Assembly (NCBI RefSeq): GCF_023634765.1 | Contig: NZ_JAMLFX010000005.1 | Location: 322,200 to 371,098, forward strand | Direction of reading: 5' to 3' | DNA length: 48,899 nt | DNA from: Pseudomonas sp. AKS31 | Lineage (GTDB): Bacteria; Pseudomonadota; Gammaproteobacteria; Pseudomonadales; Pseudomonadaceae | In this document: positions 7,744 through 15,800 of the stretch, piece after piece | Layout of the letters: each line of letters starts with the position of its first letter | Position numbering within the stretch: position 1 is the stretch's first letter | Notes under the pieces: model-generated | Seen by the model: only the letters and a program-made list of their open reading frames with translations | Databases searched by the model: none | What the model was told of the DNA's origin: nothing | Translations under genes and position numbers: made by a program

Positions 7744-10266
7744 ATGTTCCCGATGACACCCATCGCGGCTGCGCTTGCGCTGTTGTTTTGTGCCAGCGCA
7801 GCCGTGGCGTCCAACTCCACCGGTACCACACCCCGCAGTCTGCTGGCGCAGGCCAAGGGTTTGCCGGCGGATTTCGAAGAGCATTTCTTTGATGTGCCTC
7901 TGGCGGTAAGGGTCGAAGTCGATCAGCAGCCGTTGGGTGAGGCCATGGTGGTGTTGTCCCGCGACGATCGCATCACCCTGCTCGAATTCACCGACACCAG
8001 CGAAAACCGCTTTGGCCCCGCCGAGCGTGAAAAGTGGGCGAGCTACCTCAAACCCGGCGTGCCGCTGGGGGCGTGCAGCGGTTCCTGCCCGGATCAGTTT
8101 CTGGCGGTGCACTACAACCTGGAAAGTTCGCTGGTCTCGATTCTCACCGAGAACGCCGAACGCGATGTCGAGGCCAAGCGTTATTACGCACAGCCCGACA
8201 GCGGCAGTCACGGCTTGATGGTGCGTAACCAGCTCAACCTCAATGGCGGTCAGGATCAGGATCTCGGCGGACGCTTCGGCCTTGAGGCCAGTTCAAGCCT
8301 GGGCAACTGGAGCCAGACGCTCAATCTGCAAGTGGCTCGTCTTGGCGGTCCGGACGACAAGCTTTATCACGCCATCCAAGAGCTGCACACCCAGCGCGAA
8401 CTGCAAGGCAGTTTTTTCCGGCTGGGCTATTTCACCCCCAATTCCGAAGGGCTGACGCGCCAGCCGCGCACGTTCGGCACCAGCCCCGACACCGCTGTCG
8501 GTGTGATGTACGGCAGCTCCGACAGCCTGGCCATCAACAGCCCGATGCCCAGTGTTTATCCGATTTATGTCACCGCCAACCGCCAGGGCTCGGTGGAGAT
8601 CTGGCGCGACGGTCTGCTGATCAATACGCAGTCGGTGCCGGCCGGTTTGCAGACCCTCGACACCCGGCCACTGCCCGGCGGCATCTATGAAGTGGAAGTG
8701 CACCTGATCGAAGACGGCCAGATCACTTCCACCACCCAGGAGTTGGTGTACAAGCCCAACAACTGGCGCAACCTCGACGAGCGCTGGCGCTACAACGTCT
8801 TCGCCGGCGAAGAACAGAAACTGCTGAGCAACTGGGACACCCAGGCCAGCGGCAGCCCGACGGCGGGCGCGTCGGTGAATTACCTGCTGCATCCGCGCGT
8901 CATTCTCGGGCTGTCGGCGCGACAGATTCGCGAAAAGCTCCAATACGGCACGTCCATCGACTGGACCCTGGCCAATCACATCAACCTGTACGCCAACGTC
9001 TACAAGACCGAGGATTACGGCACCGGTCTCGATCTGCAAAGCCTTTACAACTATGGCTCCGGCAGTCTTGTCGTCAGCCATAACCGCAGCTGGCTCGACA
9101 CCACCAATACCTACGATACGTTGCCGGACGGCACCCGGGTGCGCCCGCGCAATGTGTTCGTCGGCCAGACCAGCAATTCATCGCTGGCGCTCAACCATCG
9201 CCTCAGCAGCAAGAGCTCGGTCAACGCGCGGGTCTCGCACAGCGAGGGCAACGTTGAAGGCATGGGCGTGGATCTGGGCTGGACCCAGCGCGTGATGGTG
9301 CTGGGCAGCGATGCCAGTTGGCGTCTGTCGATTTTTGATCGGCCGGGCAGTTTCAGCAGCGGCGATGCGCGCAATCGCGGGGTCGACCTGAGCATCAACA
9401 TGGCGCTCGGCGCACCCGGTCAGCAGATCACCGGCAGTATCGGTTCGCGCACGGCCCGTGATGGCGCGCGTGACAACAATGCCTCGCTCGGCTGGCGCAA
9501 GGATTTTCAGGATCACGTCCTGCAGAACGTGTCGCTCACGGCACTCACCGACACCTATGGCGTGGGCGTATCGAGCCTGGCCAACTTCCGCACCGATGCG
9601 GTCAACGGCGACGGCTTTATCCAGCGCTCCTCCTACAACGGCAACTTCACCGGCGGCCTCAACCTCGACAGCACGCTGGTGGTTGGCGGACAGCAAGTGC
9701 TCATGACCAGCCAGACCGAGGTACGCGGCGCCGGGCTGATCGTCGACGTCGAGTCGGACATCGAGGACATCGTCCTGCGCGCCGACGATTACACCGGTGG
9801 CGGTTCGGTGTTGAAGCCGGGGCGCAATTTCATCCCGATCACCGCATACCAGAACAGCTCGGTGAGTTTCGACTTCGAGGGCAACCACGTGCCGGCAGCC
9901 ACCATCGAACCGCCGCGCACCCGCTATCACCTGAACAAGGGCGGGGTGGAGTACCGCAAGGTCCGCGTGATGAAAACCCTGACCGTGCTCGGCCGACTGG
10001 TGGATGGCCAAGGGCTGCCGCTCAAAGGCCACCACGTGATCAACCACGCCAGCCGAGGGGTGACCGAAGTCGACGGGTTCTTCTCGATGGAAATGAACGC
10101 CGGTTCACCGACCCTGGAAGTGCGTCAGGGCAACCAGTTGCTCTGCCAGTTCCGCCTCGAAGCCAACAACCATCGCAGTGAAAACAATGTGCTGATGATC
10201 GGCGATCTGCGTTGCACGCCGGACACGCTCGCTGACGCCACCTCCACCGAACAGAAGGCAGGTTGA
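7744..10266 (+). CDS. CS1/TcfC-type fimbrial outer-membrane usher
   Basis: An 840-residue protein with an N-terminal signal peptide (about residues 1-22). The middle is a long beta-rich barrel region, and a plug-like segment contains INSPMPSVYPIYVTANRQGS followed by VEIWRDGLLINTQSVPAG. The C-terminal third ends in beta domains with a Cys pair (LLCQFR…LRCTPD). Size and motif order match the ushers of the alternate chaperone-usher pathway (CooC, CblC, TcfC), which differ from FimD/PapC ushers. It would secrete and assemble the pilins encoded on either side. The start at 7744 has only a weak GAG-type ribosome-binding site; an in-frame ATG at 7753 is an alternative. The tip protein gene begins 2 bp after its stop. 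Confidence 0.9.
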   Translation: MFPMTPIAAALALLFCASAAVASNSTGTTPRSLLAQAKGLPADFEEHFFDVPLAVRVEVDQQPLGEAMVVLSRDDRITLLEFTDTSENRFGPAEREKWASYLKPGVPLGACSGSCPDQFLAVHYNLESSLVSILTENAERDVEAKRYYAQPDSGSHGLMVRNQLNLNGGQDQDLGGRFGLEASSSLGNWSQTLNLQVARLGGPDDKLYHAIQELHTQRELQGSFFRLGYFTPNSEGLTRQPRTFGTSPDTAVGVMYGSSDSLAINSPMPSVYPIYVTANRQGSVEIWRDGLLINTQSVPAGLQTLDTRPLPGGIYEVEVHLIEDGQITSTTQELVYKPNNWRNLDERWRYNVFAGEEQKLLSNWDTQASGSPTAGASVNYLLHPRVILGLSARQIREKLQYGTSIDWTLANHINLYANVYKTEDYGTGLDLQSLYNYGSGSLVVSHNRSWLDTTNTYDTLPDGTRVRPRNVFVGQTSNSSLALNHRLSSKSSVNARVSHSEGNVEGMGVDLGWTQRVMVLGSDASWRLSIFDRPGSFSSGDARNRGVDLSINMALGAPGQQITGSIGSRTARDGARDNNASLGWRKDFQDHVLQNVSLTALTDTYGVGVSSLANFRTDAVNGDGFIQRSSYNGNFTGGLNLDSTLVVGGQQVLMTSQTEVRGAGLIVDVESDIEDIVLRADDYTGGGSVLKPGRNFIPITAYQNSSVSFDFEGNHVPAATIEPPRTRYHLNKGGVEYRKVRVMKTLTVLGRLVDGQGLPLKGHHVINHASRGVTEVDGFFSMEMNAGSPTLEVRQGNQLLCQFRLEANNHRSENNVLMIGDLRCTPDTLADATSTEQKAG

Positions 10267-10268
10267 TC

Positions 10269-11486
10269 ATGAAGGTATTCAAACGAGGCTGCGCACTGGT
10301 GCTGCTGATGGGGGCATCCACCGCCCACGGCGCGAGTCAGGAAATTCGCGCCATGTTTCGGCCGGACCCTGCCCAGCCCTCGAAGAACGTGTTCATCAAC
10401 CAGACGCCGAACAGCGGTTACTGCGCCAATTACCCGACCCAGTGCGCAGAAAACCTTACGTTCAGTATTCGTGTGCCAGTGAATTTCAACCAGAGTCGAT
10501 CTCTGATTCCAGGTGATGGCATACCGGTGAAGGCCCCTGCCAACTGGCAAAGGCTGACAGTGACCAACGCCGACACGCAGGAGGCGGAAACTGTCGAGAT
10601 CCGCATTACCGGGATCGGTTCAACGTATCGCTTGAGCCACTCGGCCAATGAACTGACAGGGGTCACCGGCCCCATCGATGCGGGGCACAGAGCCCTCTGG
10701 ACAAACAGTAGCTGGGTTTATGCCCCTGAGCCTTGTCGGTTCAGCGGCAACATGCCCCTCAGTTCCCACACGTACAGTTTTTTCTGGAAAACACCCGTGG
10801 AAGCGCCTTGCACCAAATATGCGGCCTACAGCATTCCGTCTATCGCGTTCGAGACGCTGGATTTTGCCTACGAGTTGCGTACACCCAATCCGCTGGGCAT
10901 GTCGTCAGGCCTCTATACCGGCTCGATGTCCTACAGCATCGGACCCACCAGCGATTTCGATTTCGGGCCATTGCTGAACCCGGATGATGCCAGCCTGGAT
11001 CTGGATTTCGTACTGGACGTTCAGCACACCCTGAAGGTCGACCTGCCACCGGGTGGCAACGAAGTGTCGCTGGAACCCGAGGGCGGATGGGCGCCGTGGC
11101 TCGACGCCGGGCGCAAGCCGAGAAGGATCTTTCGCGATCAACCGTTCTTCATCTCGGCGTCTTCGCGCTTCAAAGTGATGATGATGTGCGATTCCCAGGG
11201 CGGGCCCTACTGCAACCTCGGTAGCTCCTTGGGCGACACCACATCGGTCAGGGTCTCGATGACTTTGCCCGCGGGAATCGACGGCCCCGGCAATGGCCCG
11301 GTCAACAGAATTCCATTGAATTTCAACAACTGGATGGGCCCGTTCCAGCCAGGCATCTATGTGGATCGCAAGCCCGGCACGCTGCATTTCGAGCTGGAAC
11401 CTTCGGCCATCGATTTTCTCCTGCGACCCGGCAAGAACGACCGGCTGCGCGGCAACATCACCATTATCTGGGACTCGGATGCGTGA
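10269..11486 (+). CDS. CS1-type fimbrial tip/minor adhesin (CooD/CblD-like)
   Basis: A 405-residue exported protein with a signal peptide ending AHGA (about residue 19). It follows the usher directly, with AGAAGGCAGG upstream of the ATG at 10269; a TTG at 10263 overlapping the usher stop is less likely. Cysteines occur in pairs (CANYPTQC, PCRF…PCTKY, MMCDSQGGPYC), suggesting disulphides in a two-domain adhesin. CS1 and cable pilus operons encode a protein of this size in this position (CooD, CblD) that starts assembly and sits at the fibre tip. Direct sequence recognition is moderate, so the call leans partly on operon position. Confidence 0.75.
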   Translation: MKVFKRGCALVLLMGASTAHGASQEIRAMFRPDPAQPSKNVFINQTPNSGYCANYPTQCAENLTFSIRVPVNFNQSRSLIPGDGIPVKAPANWQRLTVTNADTQEAETVEIRITGIGSTYRLSHSANELTGVTGPIDAGHRALWTNSSWVYAPEPCRFSGNMPLSSHTYSFFWKTPVEAPCTKYAAYSIPSIAFETLDFAYELRTPNPLGMSSGLYTGSMSYSIGPTSDFDFGPLLNPDDASLDLDFVLDVQHTLKVDLPPGGNEVSLEPEGGWAPWLDAGRKPRRIFRDQPFFISASSRFKVMMMCDSQGGPYCNLGSSLGDTTSVRVSMTLPAGIDGPGNGPVNRIPLNFNNWMGPFQPGIYVDRKPGTLHFELEPSAIDFLLRPGKNDRLRGNITIIWDSDA

Positions 11487-11530
11487 GCATTCCAGTCCGG
11501 CCTTTTTCGATATTCAAGGAGTTGAACGCG

Positions 11531-12274
11531 ATGAACCGTGGTTTTCTGCTGGGCCTGCTCAGCATGTGTTGCCTGACAGCGCAGGCCGGCCCGCAAATCA
11601 ATGTCGGCACCGTCTACGACTATCTCGACGCCGATAAGAGTACCTACCTGAAACGGGTGTTCAACAGCGGCGACGCCACGGCATTCGTCAAGATCAACGT
11701 GCTGGAAATCATTTACGGCGCCGATGGCGTGCCGAAGGAAGTGCCTGTGCAAAACGCCGCCGATGGCGCGTCGCGCAATGGCGTGATGGCCAGCCCGGCG
11801 CGGCTGATCGTCCCGGCGCAAGGCATGCAGGGCACGCGTTTGCTGTACATGGGTGAGCGTGACCGCGAGCGTTATTTCCGCGTGCGTTTCGTCCCGGTGG
11901 TGCCGGAAAAGGAAGACGACTTTGTGGTCAGCAGTGAGGAGCGCGAAGACTATAAAAACTCGCTCTCGGCCGGGGTCAACGTGATGACGGGTTTCGGCAC
12001 GATCTTCTTTGTGCGGCCCAAGGACGCGCGTTATGCCACCGTCATCAATGACACCAACAGCCGCTACGAGCTGCGCAACGATGGCAATACCGTGCTGATC
12101 GTCGATGAATTCAAAAGCTGTTCGCTGAGCAAGGAAAACGACTGCGGCGCGACCACCAAACACCATGTGCTGGCGGGCAAGACCTTTGCCTTCGACAAGG
12201 AAAAGGGCCGCGAATACAGCTTCTTCCTGATCGAAGGCAGCGAGAAGAAAACCATCAAGATCGCCAGTCGCTAG
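11531..12274 (+). CDS. CS1-type periplasmic fimbrial chaperone (CooB/CblB-like)
   Basis: A 247-residue periplasmic protein with a signal peptide (about residues 1-20), followed by an immunoglobulin-like chaperone fold. The pattern RLIVPAQGMQGTRLLYMGERDRERYFRVRFVPVVP corresponds to the conserved beta strands of PapD-like and CooB-like chaperones that donate a strand to pilins. The ATG at 11531 is preceded by AAGGAG with 9-nt spacing, which decides it over an upstream GTG at 11483. The C-terminal region has a Cys pair (SCSLSKENDCG). It is placed between the tip adhesin and the second pilin, and presumably serves both subunits. Confidence 0.85.
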   Translation: MNRGFLLGLLSMCCLTAQAGPQINVGTVYDYLDADKSTYLKRVFNSGDATAFVKINVLEIIYGADGVPKEVPVQNAADGASRNGVMASPARLIVPAQGMQGTRLLYMGERDRERYFRVRFVPVVPEKEDDFVVSSEEREDYKNSLSAGVNVMTGFGTIFFVRPKDARYATVINDTNSRYELRNDGNTVLIVDEFKSCSLSKENDCGATTKHHVLAGKTFAFDKEKGREYSFFLIEGSEKKTIKIASR

Positions 12275-12304
12275 GTGTTTCCATTGACGCATCGGGTAAC
12301 CAAC

Positions 12305-12808
12305 ATGATCAAGCAATGCACCGCCGCCGCGCTGATGGCCGCCACTGCGCTGACCGTCACCGGGGCGTGGGCCGCGCGCGAGGAGCACACCTTCGTAGTG
12401 TCCCTGAACATTCCCAGCCGCCCGTTCTACATCATTCCGGCAGAACCGGACTGGATCCACCGGCCGCAGCGGCTTGAGTGGGACTACCAGCGCTCGACCC
12501 TGAGCGGGCTGCAGAGGAATTTCGATGTGCGCCATGACAGCAGCGCGATCGAAGCGCGTCTGCTCTACGAACCTTATCTGGAGAATGGCCGCCCCGGCGA
12601 AGTGATCTATCTGCGGGTCTCTTTCAATGATATCGAGCTGAGTTCGCACGCCGCGTCGCGCCAGGTGCTGTCCGAAGAAGAAGCCGGCGGAGGCAAACGC
12701 GTGGCATTGAAAATCGACCCGATCGAGCCGGAGGGGGGGTATCGCTCCGGGGATTACCAAGGCACGGTGGTGCTGTTTTTCACTGCCAGGGCGCCGGGGG
12801 CAGAATGA
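12305..12808 (+). CDS. Second CS1-type fimbrial subunit
   Basis: A 167-residue exported pilin with a signal peptide ending AWAA (about residue 21). It is clearly paralogous to the first pilin of the operon: the mature N-terminus reads EHTFVVSLNIPSRPFYIIPAEPDW against QHTISLVAHVPTNGFYVVPTDPDL, and FDVRHDSSAIEARL aligns with FDVRNNNGSVHASL. The C-terminal SGDYQGTVVLFFTA also matches GDYTGSVAMIFDA. The ATG at 12305 has only a weak GGGTAA upstream; a GTG at 12275, right after the chaperone stop, is possible. Weak initiation and the distal position suggest lower expression, so it may be a minor or terminating subunit. Confidence 0.88.
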   Translation: MIKQCTAAALMAATALTVTGAWAAREEHTFVVSLNIPSRPFYIIPAEPDWIHRPQRLEWDYQRSTLSGLQRNFDVRHDSSAIEARLLYEPYLENGRPGEVIYLRVSFNDIELSSHAASRQVLSEEEAGGGKRVALKIDPIEPEGGYRSGDYQGTVVLFFTARAPGAE

Positions 12809-12833
12809 GCGCGGTCTGGCCAATGGTCTGATT

Positions 12834-12860
12834 CCGGCCAGCCCCTGAGGGGCCGGCCGG
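12834..12860. terminator. GC-rich hairpin between fimbrial operon and NEL gene
   Basis: Twelve-nt arms (12834-12845 and 12849-12860) pair with one A-C mismatch around a TGA loop, giving a very stable GC stem. It lies 26 bp after the second pilin stop and 16 bp before the stop of the convergent NEL gene. There is no T tract, so it is a candidate bidirectional block rather than a classic intrinsic terminator. Confidence 0.5.
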
Positions 12861-12875
12861 GTGGCACGCCGGCTG

Positions 12876-15800
12876 TCAAAGGTCGGCGATTCTCATCGCT
12901 TCCCGGGTCAGTTGGCGGGACAGTTCATTGCGCTGGTAGCCCATTTCTTCCAGCAGAGTCTTGTATAGCTCTGGGTCCAAGGGCTCGTCTTCGAGAATAT
13001 ATTCCACGGAAAGGCCGAGTTTATTGGCCAGGCTTTCCAGTTTTTCCGACAGCGGTTTGATCTGACGCCGATCCTTGAGGTCAGCCCATTGCTTTTTTAC
13101 CTCTCTCAATTCATCCAGCCATTCGGGTTTGTTCTCGAAGAGTTGATCATTACGCATGTACTGCGTCGGGTGGGTCTTGCGCAGATGAAGCTCCCAGAAG
13201 TTGTCTGAAGGCAGATTGATCATTTTATTGATCAACCCGTCGCCCCGTTCCCGATTCATGATCATTCTGTGAGCCAGTTCGATCTTCGCGTCAGTGACTC
13301 CTGATCGAGGTTGATAGCGCATGCCTTCCGATTGCCAGGGCAGTTCCAGCCTTTGCGCCAGGCCGGTTTCGAATGCCAAGTGAATCTCTACTTCATCCGG
13401 TGCAGGCTTTCTCGGATCGATCAGGTTCTGTTGCGCCTGGTTGCTGTATTCCACGCGAGCCTCGTCGCTCACAAAGTCCAGCCGCGCAGCACTGCGGGCC
13501 AGGCGTACGAGGGTGTTATCCAGAACCTGGGCCGATGTCGGCGCTGTATAGGCTTTGGATACCAGCACTTTCATTCCCAGTGAATTGAACAATTGCGCAC
13601 CGAGATCGCCGCAGTCCTCCGGTGACACAATCTGTCTGAACAGTTTTTCGCGCAGTTTTGAATCGAGGGCGGCGGCTTCGACCATTTCCCAGACGCGCTG
13701 GGTCAACTGCCGGCGACCGTGATGGGTCTGGTAATCCGCGCTCTCTCTTTGCTTGGCAATCACGCTGAAAAAACCGGCGGAGTCCGGCTCGGCCATCAGG
13801 TCATGCCAGGTTTCTTCGCGATATTTGCTGAACGCCGCTGAGGGGCTGAAACCGCCAGGCTCATCGGAAGAAACTTGCCAATGGCGAAGCTCGGTTTTGA
13901 TTGCCTGTGAATAACGCTGTTCAAAAGAAAACCCTGAAGACTCCCGGTATTGGCCAAAACGCACGCGGTCTTCATTGGTGAGTCCCGATAAACCAAAACG
14001 CGCGCGACTGAGAACGAACGCCTGTTCGGTGCCCGGCGTGACCTCGGGCAAGGTGTTGATCGGTGCCTGCCGCATATCGAGCATGAAACTGCGCGGTCGC
14101 TGCCGATTATTGCTGCCCACCTTGAACAGCCCCTCGGGCCAGGTCTGGATGTCGGTGTTAGCCAGGCTCAGCTCTTCCAGCCGGTACATCCGCCCGACAT
14201 CCGGAGGCAGGTGCAAGGGGTTGCCGTTGAGGTTGAGGGTGCGCAGACGCACCAGTTCCTTGAGTTGAGGCGCCGAGCCGATGCGGTTATCGGCCAGATC
14301 CAGATCTTCGAGTTCACGCATCTGGCCGATGCTGGAGGGTACCTCTTCGAGATTGCACTGGCGGGCGCTCAATTGGCGCAGATGAGGGAAGCTGCCGAGC
14401 AATCCCTCGGGATCTGTCGAGAGGGATGTTCTGTTGATGCGCAGTGAGGTGATCTTGTCGAGGTGCACCTTGATGTCGGGTCGCTTGCGCAGATCTTTCC
14501 ACCAGCGTTCGAGATCATAAGTTCTGAGTTCGGAGGTCAGGTCCAGCGTATAGCCTTGATCGGGATCCAGGCTGCGCTCACCGAACGGTTCGCTTTTACG
14601 CTCGAAACATTCGATCAGTTGTTCTTCGATGTGCATGCCGCCGTTTTGCGCGTATTGCCTGGACGCTCCCAAGGGCATATGTCCGGAGTCGTCCATTGCG
14701 GCGGGATAGGTGTCCCGCCATTTCTGCAATGCACTGTGCAATTCCTTGCGTTCGCTTTCCAGCTCTGCAATCGCATCGACCGCACTGCCGTCGGTCTTGC
14801 GCTGCAAGCCTTCAATGAAGGCGTTCACCTCTCTTTTGTTCATTTTCGGGTAGAGCGTGCTGACGCGTTGTTCCGGGGTCGGTCTAGCCCAGAACCACGG
14901 CCAACCGCGCACCAGCGTTTCGGTCTCGATCGTCGCCACTGGACGGATCGGCGGTTCCGCCAGTGCGGTTCGGCGCTGCGCTGGGGCGGCAGCCTGTTCC
15001 ATGACCCACCGTTTCAACGGGCGTCCCTGACCGTGCCGGTAACCCACGGCTGGCAATGTTTCGGCAGGCACGGCCTGCAGAATCGACTCGTAGAAATTAT
15101 CCGCGTCATGCAGCGTACGGTTGCCTGCGTCGAGCACTTCATAGCGCCCCTGTTCGTCGCGGATCAGGCGCCTGACGACGCTTGCATCATCGGGGCCGAC
15201 ACTGCAGCGCAGTGGCCCGTCGTAGGTGCCGTCGCGCACTTCCAGACGCAGATCGGCAAAGGTATCGGTGTTGAGCCTGAGGGTATTGAGGGCGAGGCGT
15301 TCACTGTCTGCAGTCATCAGCTCGTCATGATAAAAGCCCTCGTAGGCGCGGGTGGCACAGGCTTCGAAATCCATTTCACGGGCCTGGACCTTGAGGCGCA
15401 ACGGCAGGCGTTTTTCATCGGCGATTCTTTTCAGTTCGTTGGGGCTGGCCTGGGCCACGAGTTTTTCGGCAAGCGGCAGCGGGAGGTCGGGGAAGGTCTG
15501 CTTGACGATTCTGATGTCGGCTTTATCTGATCTTTCCCCTGCTTGATAGACATGACGGGAGATGTCGCCACGGCGCTCATCGACGGCATTGGCGAGCCGA
15601 TTGCGCAAGGCCGCGACGCGCTCGTCCCGAGGAATGTCCGGGCCCAGCAGGTGGTTGAATTCTTCATCGGTGAGGAAGTTCGCCACGCGATCCGGCAACT
15701 GGCCCGCATTCAGATCGTTGAGGCTGATGCGCAAGGTATCCGCCGGTGCAGCCTGTGGATTGCCGTACTTGCGCGAGTAGCCGCTCAGGCTGGAATCGGC

